A stretch of DNA of 64,000 nt from Streptomyces violaceoruber (GTDB lineage Bacteria > Actinomycetota > Actinomycetes > Streptomycetales > Streptomycetaceae). The position numbers and the translations under genes are program-made. This document shows positions 18,161 to 25,692 of the stretch, piece by piece (the first letter of the stretch is position 1; each line of letters starts with the position of its first letter). The DNA lies in the NCBI RefSeq assembly GCF_033406955.1, contig NZ_CP137734.1, positions 4,278,001 through 4,342,000 on the forward strand, in the 5' to 3' direction. Under the pieces are notes generated by a model. It searched no databases and had not been told where the DNA came from. It saw only the letters and a program-made list of their open reading frames with translations.

Positions 18161-19045
18161 TCAGGACTCCGACTGCCACAGAGCCGGCACGTTCGGCGGC
18201 TCCCAGCCGGTCATCGCGGTGTGCGCCTGGAGACAGCGGTAGGAGCGGCCGCCGTACGTCACCCGGTCGCCGGAGGTGTAGGCGTGGCCGCTCGCCCAGG
18301 TGCCGCCCGGCGGGTCGGTGGGCGGGTCGGTCGGCGGATCCGTGGGGCCGGTGTCGCCGTCGACGTTCAGGACGAAGTCGAAGGTGCCCTCCTTGCCGCC
18401 ACCGGCGCCGCGGACGTTCATCAGCAGGGCCGGGTCGAAGATCATGTCCGTGCTGTTGCGGGGCTCGCCGGGGAAGTAGAGCTGGGTGGTGAGCACGGGC
18501 TCGCCGGGGGCCTGCACCTTGACGTGGATGTGCCGGGTACGGCCGGGATAGAGACCGGGCACGATCGTCTTCAGGGCGAAGGCGCCGGTGGCACCGGTGA
18601 ACTGGTGGCCGCGGAAGGTGTACCCGGCCATGTCGTAGTCGCCGTAGTCGTCGGCCTGCCAGAAGTCGAGGAGCACGCCGGACAGCGGGACGCAGTTGCG
18701 GCCGAAGACGTAGCCGCTGACGGTCAGCGGAGTGCCCGGGGTGCCGGGGGTCACCAGGTTGGTCCGCAACGGGGAGTTCGGCTTGAAGTACGGGCCCTCC
18801 ATCTGGTCGGGCGTCAGGTCGTCGCCGTCGTCGCAGTACGGGGTCGGCGTCAGCCGCTGCCCGTCGCCCGAGCGGGCGGCGTCCCGGGCCAGCGCGACGC
18901 CGCCGGTGGCGAGCAGCGGGATGGCGGCACCGGCGGCGACGGCCGCTCTGAGCAGCGTCTTGCGGCTGATCCCGCGGTCGGCGCCGGAGCCCGGGCCGGG
19001 CCTGGGCCCGGGCTCGTCAGGAGTGGTGGGGGTGTCGGAGGTCAT
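18161..19045 (-). CDS. Secreted intradiol ring-cleavage dioxygenase with carbohydrate-binding tail
   Basis: A 294-residue protein. The N-terminus has a Tat-like signal (GISRKTLLRAAVAAGAAIPLL, about 24-45; RK variant of the twin arginine). Residues about 75-225 match intradiol dioxygenases (EGPYFKPNSPLRTNL, YTFRGHQF, and the ligand-bearing YPGRTRHIHVKV), which cleave catechols between the hydroxyls using Fe(III). After a TDPP repeat linker comes a small aromatic-rich module (ASGHAYTSGDRVTYGGRSYRC) like a family 5/12 carbohydrate-binding domain. Secreted enzymes of this architecture act on lignin-derived aromatics. GAGGAA precedes the ATG at 19045. Confidence 0.88.
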   Translation of the reverse strand: MTSDTPTTPDEPGPRPGPGSGADRGISRKTLLRAAVAAGAAIPLLATGGVALARDAARSGDGQRLTPTPYCDDGDDLTPDQMEGPYFKPNSPLRTNLVTPGTPGTPLTVSGYVFGRNCVPLSGVLLDFWQADDYGDYDMAGYTFRGHQFTGATGAFALKTIVPGLYPGRTRHIHVKVQAPGEPVLTTQLYFPGEPRNSTDMIFDPALLMNVRGAGGGKEGTFDFVLNVDGDTGPTDPPTDPPTDPPGGTWASGHAYTSGDRVTYGGRSYRCLQAHTAMTGWEPPNVPALWQSES

Positions 19046-19456
19046 GGCGGTTCCTCGGTCTCCTCGGTGAGTGGTCCCTGGGGAAGCTGGACGGGACGTG
19101 CGACATCCGGGACGTCGGGGACAGGGAGCGCGCCCGTCGGCGCGGGGCAGGCTGCTGTTGCTGCGGCGGGCGCGCTCCGTGGTGATCGCTGGCCACCGTA
19201 GGCGCGCCGCGGGGGCCGGCGGCACCTCCTGTTTCACCCCCTGCCCGGCGTTATGCGGGCGGCGGGCAGGGCCCGTGTACGGGCGGTGCGGCCGGCGGTA
19301 CGGTCGTGGCGCGCCGGAGCCCGGGGCGGCCGGGGTGGCCGGTCGGGCGCGACGCGGTACGACGCCGTACGGCACACACGTGACGCACGGGTGCGGACGA
19401 GCACGACGAGCACGACGAGTACTACGAGCACGACGAGGACGGGGAGGGCGGCCGGG
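19046..19456. other. Divergent intergenic region, no supported gene
   Basis: A 411-bp gap between the dioxygenase and DUF2252 genes. The DUF2252 frame remains open back to 19253, but that extension is Arg-rich with a Ser/Thr repeat, unlike the family. Nine-bp repeats (CGACGAGCA and variants) occupy 19397-19440. Promoters for both genes should lie here, but I see no convincing -35/-10 pair. Confidence 0.5.
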
Positions 19457-20977
19457 ATGACCGGGGCGACGGCGGGGACGGGCACGGAGGCGGCGACCGG
19501 GGAGGCGGCGACCCGGGTGGTGCCGGTGGCGCGTGCGGACGGGGGCGGGGACGGGGGCGGGGGCGCCGAGCCGACGGCCGGTGCGGCGCGGGGCGGCCGG
19601 GTGCCGTACGTCCCGGGGTTCGCGCGGTGGCCCGTGGCCGGTTCGCCGAAGGCCGAGGGCAAGGCGCTGCGCACGCGCGTCCCGCGGTCCGCGCACGCCA
19701 CGCTCGGCCTGGACGCCGCCCGGCCGGACGCGGTGAGCGCGGTCGAGGAGTCCAGCCGGGGCCGGATACCGGGGCTGGCCCCGATCCGCGCCGGGCGGAT
19801 GGCGGCCACGCCGTTCGCGTTCCTGCGCGGGTCGGCGGGCCTGATGGCGTACGACCTGGCGCGCACGCCCGTGACCGGGATCGGCGCCCAGATCTGCGGT
19901 GACGCGCACGCCGCCAACTTCGGGCTCTACGGGGACGCCCGCGGCGGTCTGGTCATCGACCTGAACGACTTCGACGAGACGGTCCACGGCCCCTGGGAGT
20001 GGGACCTCAAGCGGCTCGCCGCCTCCCTCGTGCTCGCGGGCCGGGAGGCCGGCGCCGACGAGGACACCTGCCGCGAGGCCGCCCACGACGCGGCGGGCGC
20101 CTACCGGCGCACCATGCGGCTGCTGGCGAGGCTCCCCGCGCTGGACGCCTGGAACGCCATCGCCGACGAGGAACTGGTCTCCCACACCGACGCCCACGAC
20201 CTGCTCGGCACCCTCGAGCGGGTCTCCGAGAAGGCGCGGGCCAACACCAGCGGGCGCTTCGCCGCGAAGTCGACCGAGCCGACCGAGGACGGCGGGCGGC
20301 GCTTCGTGGACGCCGCGCCGGTGCTGCGCCGGGTGACGGACGCCGAGGCGGCGGCGGTCGCGGGCGCCCTGGAGGCGTACCCGGCCACCCTCTCCGAGGA
20401 CCGGCTGCCGCTGCTGGCCCGGTACGCCGTGCACGACGTCGCCTTCCGCGTCGTCGGCACCGGCAGCGTGGGCACGCGGTCGTACGTCGTGCTGCTCCTG
20501 GACCACCGGGGCGAACCGCTCGTGCTCCAGGTCAAGGAGGCCCGGCCCTCCGCGCTGCTGCCGCACCTCGCCGCCGCCGGCTTCGAGGCGCCCGAGGCCG
20601 CGCACGAGGGCCGCCGGGTCGTCATGGGGCAGAAGCGGATGCAGGTGGTCAGCGACATCCTGCTGGGCTGGACCTCGGTCGACGGACGGCCCTTCCAGGT
20701 ACGGCAGTTCCGCAACCGCAAGGGCAGCGTCGACCCGGCGGCCCTGGCCGCCGACCAGCTGGACGACTACGGCCGCATGACCGGCGCCCTGCTGGCCCGG
20801 GCCCACGCGCACAGCGCCGACCCGCGGACCGTCGCGGGCTACTGCGGCAAGAACGACGAACTGGACGAGGCGGTGGCCGTCTTCGCCGTCACCTACGCCG
20901 ACCGCACCGAGGCGGACCACGCGGAGCTGGTGGGCGCGGTGCGCACGGGGCGGATCGCGGCGGAGCTGGGGGTGTGA
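19457..20977 (+). CDS. DUF2252 family protein (kinase-like fold)
   Basis: A 506-residue protein of the DUF2252 family, related in fold to aminoglycoside/choline phosphotransferases. Visible motifs are IGAQICGDAHAANFGLY and the metal-binding-like VIDLNDFDETVHGPWEWDLKRL, about residues 150-190, and the C-terminal YGRMTGALLARAHAHS. Biochemical function is unknown. I placed the start at the ATG at 19457, after GGGAGGG, rather than further upstream, where the translation becomes Arg-rich and repetitive; the first 60 residues are still low complexity, so the true start could be later. The stop codon lies in the first unit of a 17-bp repeat array. Confidence 0.8.
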   Translation: MTGATAGTGTEAATGEAATRVVPVARADGGGDGGGGAEPTAGAARGGRVPYVPGFARWPVAGSPKAEGKALRTRVPRSAHATLGLDAARPDAVSAVEESSRGRIPGLAPIRAGRMAATPFAFLRGSAGLMAYDLARTPVTGIGAQICGDAHAANFGLYGDARGGLVIDLNDFDETVHGPWEWDLKRLAASLVLAGREAGADEDTCREAAHDAAGAYRRTMRLLARLPALDAWNAIADEELVSHTDAHDLLGTLERVSEKARANTSGRFAAKSTEPTEDGGRRFVDAAPVLRRVTDAEAAAVAGALEAYPATLSEDRLPLLARYAVHDVAFRVVGTGSVGTRSYVVLLLDHRGEPLVLQVKEARPSALLPHLAAAGFEAPEAAHEGRRVVMGQKRMQVVSDILLGWTSVDGRPFQVRQFRNRKGSVDPAALAADQLDDYGRMTGALLARAHAHSADPRTVAGYCGKNDELDEAVAVFAVTYADRTEADHAELVGAVRTGRIAAELGV

Positions 20978-21073
20978 GCGGAGCCGGGGTGTGAGCGGAG
21001 CCGGGGTGTGAGGAGGGCCGGGGCGCGAGGGGGCCGGGGGTGTGAACGCAGCCGGGGTGTGAGGGGGCGGGGG
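20972..21073. repeat. 17-bp tandem repeat array
   Basis: Six units of about GTGTGAGCGGAGCCGGG start at 20972, 20989, 21006, 21023, 21040 and 21057, with increasing divergence after the third. The array begins in the DUF2252 stop codon and ends about 45 bp before the J-domain gene. Confidence 0.85.
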
Positions 21074-21117
21074 CCGCGCGGGCGGCTCCCCGGGTCCGCA
21101 GGCCCTAGGCTGGTCGG

Positions 21118-21933
21118 GTGACGACGCCCGAAGCTGAGCCCGAGCAGGGGGGTGCGCCGCGTCCCGAGGAACGGCTGGAACAGGCCGTACGGGCCGCCGA
21201 GCAGGCACTCATCGAGTACGAGATCGCCCTGGAGACCTTCCGCGTGGAGGTCGAGAACTTCTCGCGGCTGCACGAGCAGCGGCTCGGCCCGGTGTACGCC
21301 CGGCTCGAGGAGCTGGAGGCGCAGATCCTGGAGGCGAGGGCGGCCCGCACGGGCGACGCCGACGACCGGCGCCGGGCGGACGAGGCGCGGGCCCGGCTGA
21401 TGCCGATCCCCGGGGTCGAGGAGCTGCTGAACGGCTGGATGGACGGGGACGGGCTGTTCCCGGAGGCCACCGCGATGCTCACGGACCGGGCGGTACGGCC
21501 CCCGCAGCGGGTCCGGCCGAGCGAGGAGGCCCGCAAGCTCTACCGCGAGCTGGCCCGCAAGGCCCACCCCGACCTGGCCCAGGAGGAGGCCGAGCGGGCC
21601 CGGCGCGAGGAGTTCATCACCCGTGTCAACGCCGCCTACGCCCGCGGTGACGAGGCGGAGCTGCGGGAGCTGGCCGAGGAGTGGGCCGCCGGGCCGGTGC
21701 CCGAGCGGCGCCCGAGTCGCGGCGAGGAGCTGTACGTCCGCCTCGAATGGCTCGACCGGCGCAAGGAGCTGCTCACGCTGCTCGCCAAGGAGCTGGAGGA
21801 GAGCGCGATCGGCGCCATGCTCAGGCTGGCCCCGGACGACCCCGACCGGCTCCTCGACGAGATCGCCGAGCAGCTGGCGACCCAGGTGCGCGAGCGGGAG
21901 GCCGAGCTGGCGGCCGCGCTCGCACAGGACTGA
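21118..21933 (+). CDS. J-domain protein
   Basis: A 271-residue cytoplasmic protein. Residues about 15-85 form a charged coiled-coil, and residues about 135-185 form a J-domain-like segment (KLYRELARKAHPDLAQEEAERARREEF) with the HPD tripeptide that stimulates DnaK ATPase. The C-terminus is again helical and acidic. It may be a DnaK co-chaperone for an unknown client. GTG at 21118 is the only start that preserves the coiled-coil. The frame is followed 32 bp later by the rhodanese gene. Confidence 0.82.
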   Translation: MTTPEAEPEQGGAPRPEERLEQAVRAAEQALIEYEIALETFRVEVENFSRLHEQRLGPVYARLEELEAQILEARAARTGDADDRRRADEARARLMPIPGVEELLNGWMDGDGLFPEATAMLTDRAVRPPQRVRPSEEARKLYRELARKAHPDLAQEEAERARREEFITRVNAAYARGDEAELRELAEEWAAGPVPERRPSRGEELYVRLEWLDRRKELLTLLAKELEESAIGAMLRLAPDDPDRLLDEIAEQLATQVREREAELAAALAQD

Positions 21934-21965
21934 GCCGGGCGGCCGGCTCGGGTAGCGTCTGGGGC

Positions 21966-22313
21966 ATGAGTTTCGGAGCTGGTGTGCCCACGGTCGGCAT
22001 CGAGGACCTCGCGGACGGCGACTTCCTGCTGGACGTCCGGGAGGACGACGAGTGGCAGGCGGGTCATGCCGCCGGGGCGTTGCACATTCCCCTCAGCGAG
22101 TTCGTGGCCCGGTACGGTGAGCTGGCCGAGGCCGCGCCGCAGGACGCCCGGGTGCACGTGCTCTGCCGGGTCGGGGGCCGCTCGGCGCAGGTCACCATGT
22201 ACCTGGTCCAGCAGGGCGTCGACGCGGTGAACGTCGACGGGGGCATGCAGGAGTGGGCCGCGGCCGGGCGTCCCGTGGTGGACGACAAGGGCGCTCCGGG
22301 TCACGTTCTCTAG
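21966..22313 (+). CDS. Single-domain rhodanese
   Basis: A 115-residue sulfurtransferase domain protein. It has the DVREDDEWQAGH motif (about 22-33), IPLSEF, and the active-site loop LCRVGGRS with the catalytic cysteine near residue 63, which carries persulfide. Such proteins shuttle sulfane sulfur. ATG at 21966 lies 32 bp after the J-domain gene, so co-transcription is likely. Confidence 0.9.
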   Translation: MSFGAGVPTVGIEDLADGDFLLDVREDDEWQAGHAAGALHIPLSEFVARYGELAEAAPQDARVHVLCRVGGRSAQVTMYLVQQGVDAVNVDGGMQEWAAAGRPVVDDKGAPGHVL

Positions 22314-22489
22314 GCTGTCCCCCGCCGGATGTGGCGACTGCCACGCTGCGGTCGGCCCATCGGGGGCTGTGCGGGTGGCCGGTCCTGAGTACCGTTCGCG
22401 TGCCAACGTCGCCGAGCAGCCGCGAGGGTGGCGCGTGGGCGCCCCCGGCGGGGCGGGCGGATGGACGGATCGGGACCGAACGGGGCGGA

Positions 22490-23581
22490 ATGGACGCGTA
22501 CGACAAGGGCTCGGACGCCCGGCAAGGTCAGGGGCAAGGGCAAGGGCAAGGGCAAGGGCAAGGGCAAGGGCAAGGGCAAGGGCAAGGGCAGGGCCGTCCG
22601 GGCGGTGAAGCGGGGCGGGAGGGGACCGGTGAGACGGCCGCCGAACCCGCCGGGGCTACCGAAACTGCCGAACCCGCCGGGGCTGCCGAGCCCGCTGAGC
22701 GCGCCGCGGCTGTCGAGCGGGCCGGTGCTGTCGGGGCGGCGGCGGGGGCTTCCGGACCCGTAGGGACCTCCGCGGACGTCCAGGCCGCCGTAGCCGATGG
22801 GGCCGCTGGGGCCGCTGGGGTCGCCACCTGCGAGGATGCCGGACCCGCCGGTGCCCTGCTTGCCACCGGGCCCACCGCGGTCACCGGGCCCACCGGGGTC
22901 GCCGCGCTCTCCCCGCGTTACCAGGTCGGTGCCGTGGTCGCCCTGGCGGTGGTCGCGGTCGCCGTCTGTGCCCACATAGGCCTGGTGTTCCTGCACGTGG
23001 CCCCGTCCAACACCCTGACCAAGCAGCACGGTTCCGTGGTGGACGAGTGGGTCTTCCCCGAGTTCGAGCAGAACTGGAAGCTCTTCGCTCCCAACCCCCT
23101 CCAGCAGAACGTCTCCGTCCAGCTCCGGGCGGAGGTCAGCACGGCGGACGGCGAGATACGGACGACCCGCTGGTACGACCTGTCGGCCGAGGACGGCCGG
23201 GCCATCGACGGCAATCCGCTGCCGAGCCACACCCAGCAGAACGAACTGCGCCGGGCCTGGGACTTCTTCGTCGCCAGCCACGACTCCGAGGACCGCCCGG
23301 TGGGAGTGCGGGGCACGCTCTCCGAGACGTATCTGCGGCGCATCGCGCTCCTGCGCCTGGACCGTGGCGGTGCCGCCGGACCCGGGGACGTCGTCGAGCG
23401 CGTCCAGTACCGTTCCCGCACGACCAACGTGGAGCCGCCCCCGTGGAGCGGTGAGAAGGTCTCCGACCGTCCGACCGTCCGCGAGCTGCCCTGGTGGTCC
23501 GTGGCCGCGGAGAACCGGGGCAGCAGGGCCGGGAAGTCCGGGAAGTCCGGGCAGGCCGCGCAGGAAGGGGGCGCCGCGTGA
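22490..23581 (+). CDS. DUF5819 family membrane protein with Gln-Gly repeat
   Basis: A 363-residue protein. The N-terminal third is low complexity: a run of about ten Gln-Gly pairs (residues about 15-34) coded by pure hexamer repeats, then Ala/Gly/Glu-rich sequence. One membrane helix (VGAVVALAVVAVAVCAHIGLV, about 144-164) precedes the DUF5819 domain (WVFPEFEQNWKLFAPNPLQQN ...). The function of DUF5819 is unknown; it recurrently neighbours HTTM proteins as it does here, by GTGA overlap. Start at ATG 22490 is preferred over upstream in-frame codons because those translate to Arg/Gly-rich noise, but the SD is weak. Confidence 0.75.
   Translation: MDAYDKGSDARQGQGQGQGQGQGQGQGQGQGQGQGRPGGEAGREGTGETAAEPAGATETAEPAGAAEPAERAAAVERAGAVGAAAGASGPVGTSADVQAAVADGAAGAAGVATCEDAGPAGALLATGPTAVTGPTGVAALSPRYQVGAVVALAVVAVAVCAHIGLVFLHVAPSNTLTKQHGSVVDEWVFPEFEQNWKLFAPNPLQQNVSVQLRAEVSTADGEIRTTRWYDLSAEDGRAIDGNPLPSHTQQNELRRAWDFFVASHDSEDRPVGVRGTLSETYLRRIALLRLDRGGAAGPGDVVERVQYRSRTTNVEPPPWSGEKVSDRPTVRELPWWSVAAENRGSRAGKSGKSGQAAQEGGAA
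22532..22591. repeat. Hexanucleotide tandem repeat (GGGCAA)n
   Basis: About ten nearly perfect copies of GGGCAA run in frame inside the DUF5819 gene and encode alternating Gly-Gln. Because units are six bases, copy-number changes would keep the reading frame. Confidence 0.9.
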
Positions 23582-24888
23582 ACGCCGCCGTCCTCTCCGT
23601 CTCCCGCGGCATCGCCCGCGTCACGGGTGCCGCGCTCGGCCCGTACCAGACGGCCGTGATCCGCATCGGTTTCAGCGCCACCTGGCTGCTCTTCCTGCTG
23701 CGCGAACTGCCCCACCGGAACGAGCTGTACGGCCCCGACGGGCCCTGGAGCCACGATCTCGCCGAGCAGTTGCTCTCGGACAACGGCGCCTTCACGGCGT
23801 TGATGTGGTCGGACGGGCGGGCCTGGTTCGAGATCGTCTACGCGGTGGCCGTGCTGAGCAGCGTGCTGCTCCTGCTGGGCTGGCGCACCCGGACCATGTC
23901 CGTGCTGTTCATGGTCGGCGTGCTCTCGCTGCAGAACCGCAGCGTCTTCATGGGGGACGGCGGCGACAACGTCGTGCACCTGATGAGCATCTACCTGGTC
24001 CTCACCCGGTGCGGCCGGGTGTGGTCGCTGGACGCCCGCCGTGCCCGGCGCGCGGCGGCGGCACGCGCGCGTGGCGAGCGGGTCGAGGACCGGGTCGGGC
24101 CGGTGCTGTGGTGCGCCCTGGGGTTCCTGCTGCTCACGGTGACGCTGGCGGGCGGTCTCGACGGCGACTGGTTCGTCCCGGCGCTGCTGTGGGCGGTGTG
24201 GGTCGCGCTGGGCCTGTGGTGGGCCGTGGGGCGGGGCGGAGAGGGCAGTCAGCCGCGGATCCTGCTCGACGTGGTCACCAACATCGTGCACAACGGCGCG
24301 CTGGTCGTGATCATGGCCGAGGCCTGTCTGATCTACGCGACGGCCGGCTGGTACAAGATCCAGGGTTCCCGCTGGCAGGACGGCACGGCCGTCTACTACC
24401 CGCTGCACCTGGACTACTTCTCACCGTGGCCCGCCCTCTCCGACGCGCTGGCCGCCAGCGGCACGATGGTCATGCTCATCACGTACGGCACGGTCGCGGT
24501 CCAGGTCGCCTTCCCGTTCACGCTGTTCAACCGGCGGGTCAAGAACGTGCTGCTCGCCGCGATGATGATCGAGCACGCGGTGATCGCCGTGACGCTCGGG
24601 CTGCCGTTCTTCTCGCTGGCGATGATCGCCGCCGACGCGGTCTTCCTGCCCACCTCGTTCCTGCGCCGGCTGGGCGGCTGGGCGGCACGCGCGCGTGGCA
24701 GGCTGTTCGGCCGCGGGCCCTCGGGGGGCCTGGCAAAGGCACCGGACGGGGGCGGGCGCGGGGACGGGTCCGGTCGTACGGCGACGGTGCCCGGGCCGCG
24801 GGCCCGGGAGGCCGGGGGGTCGGTGGCCGGTACGGGCGCGGTGGACGGGAAGGACGCCGACCCCACGCACGTAGGCTTCCGGGCATGA
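23578..24888 (+). CDS. HTTM domain membrane protein
   Basis: A 436-residue polytopic protein of the HTTM (horizontally transferred transmembrane) family, related to the vitamin K-dependent gamma-carboxylase membrane domain. About eight helices are visible between residues 20 and 385, with family motifs RIGFSATWLLFLLRELPHR, LGWRTRTMS, MGDGGDNVVHLMS and AGWYKIQGSRWQDGTAVYY. Bacterial HTTM proteins have no proven reaction here. The C-terminal 50 residues are a Gly/Arg-rich tail. It overlaps DUF5819 upstream and the methyltransferase downstream (ATGA), so the three form one operon. Confidence 0.88.
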   Translation: MNAAVLSVSRGIARVTGAALGPYQTAVIRIGFSATWLLFLLRELPHRNELYGPDGPWSHDLAEQLLSDNGAFTALMWSDGRAWFEIVYAVAVLSSVLLLLGWRTRTMSVLFMVGVLSLQNRSVFMGDGGDNVVHLMSIYLVLTRCGRVWSLDARRARRAAAARARGERVEDRVGPVLWCALGFLLLTVTLAGGLDGDWFVPALLWAVWVALGLWWAVGRGGEGSQPRILLDVVTNIVHNGALVVIMAEACLIYATAGWYKIQGSRWQDGTAVYYPLHLDYFSPWPALSDALAASGTMVMLITYGTVAVQVAFPFTLFNRRVKNVLLAAMMIEHAVIAVTLGLPFFSLAMIAADAVFLPTSFLRRLGGWAARARGRLFGRGPSGGLAKAPDGGGRGDGSGRTATVPGPRAREAGGSVAGTGAVDGKDADPTHVGFRA

Positions 24889-25682
24889 CCGACCCCGGAC
24901 CAGACCCCGGACCAGATCCCGGACCCGACTGCGGCCCGCCGGCCGCCTGGCACCGGAACGCCGGCCGGTGCGTGCTGCTGGACGGTTTCCACGCCCTCAA
25001 GCACGCGCTGCGCTTCGGCGCCGAGGTGCCGGTGGCGGTCACGAGCGACCGCGCCGGTGCCCTGGCCCTCGCCGGCGAGCTGGCGCCGGACGTGCGCGAG
25101 GTGCTGGCGGGGCTGTTGACCGAGGTGTCGCGGGAGGTGTACGCGTCGCTCGTCGCGCGGCCGCACCCCACGGCGGTGGCCGCGCTGGCCGTACGGCCCT
25201 CGCGGGCGGCCGGGCTGGAGGCGCTGGCGCGCACGCCCCGCCGCGCCCCCGTCGTGGTCCTCGACCAGCCGCGCAACCTCGGCAACGCGGGGGCGGTGAT
25301 CCGGCTGGCCGCCGGTTTCGGCGCGACCGGTGTGGTCACCACCGGCACGCTCGACCCCTGGCACCCCACGGTGGTGCGCGGCGGGGCGGGGCTGCACTTC
25401 GCGACCGTGGTGGAGCGGCTGGAGGTCGCCGGGCTGCCGCCGGGACCGCTGTTCGCGCTGGACCCGGAGGGCGAGGACATCCGGGGACTGGAGCTGCCGG
25501 ACGACGCGCTGCTCGCGTTCGGCTCCGAGCGCAGCGGGCTCACACCCGAGCTGCGCGCGCGGGCCGACCGTCTGGTGGCGCTGCCGATGCGCCCCCAGGT
25601 GTCCAGCTACAACCTCGCGACCAGTGTGGCCATGACGCTGTACCACTGGAGCGCCGGCGGGGGCGCACCGCGGGTGCCCTAG
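24885..25682 (+). CDS. TrmH/SpoU-family RNA 2'-O-methyltransferase
   Basis: A 265-residue SPOUT methyltransferase using S-adenosylmethionine. The three SpoU motifs are present: VLDQPRNLGNAGAVIRLAAG, the LLAFGSERSGL loop and the C-terminal PMRPQVSSYNLATSVAMTLY. A short N-terminal DPGPDPGPD repeat precedes a region resembling the SpoU substrate-binding domain. Target RNA (rRNA or tRNA) cannot be told from sequence. Start ATG 24885 overlaps the HTTM stop. Confidence 0.9.
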   Translation: MTDPGPDPGPDPGPDCGPPAAWHRNAGRCVLLDGFHALKHALRFGAEVPVAVTSDRAGALALAGELAPDVREVLAGLLTEVSREVYASLVARPHPTAVAALAVRPSRAAGLEALARTPRRAPVVVLDQPRNLGNAGAVIRLAAGFGATGVVTTGTLDPWHPTVVRGGAGLHFATVVERLEVAGLPPGPLFALDPEGEDIRGLELPDDALLAFGSERSGLTPELRARADRLVALPMRPQVSSYNLATSVAMTLYHWSAGGGAPRVP

Positions 25683-25692
25683 GGTCCCTGTC

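Noticed and set aside
18161..21208. A 1015-residue open frame antisense to DUF2252
   Set aside because: GC-rich antisense shadow; only the last 294 residues (the dioxygenase) are real.
22253..22489. Upstream extension of the DUF5819 frame
   Set aside because: Arg/Gly-rich, no family similarity, no ribosome-binding site.
22500..22620. Possible CRISPR-like repeat region
   Set aside because: It is an uninterrupted hexamer microsatellite without spacers.
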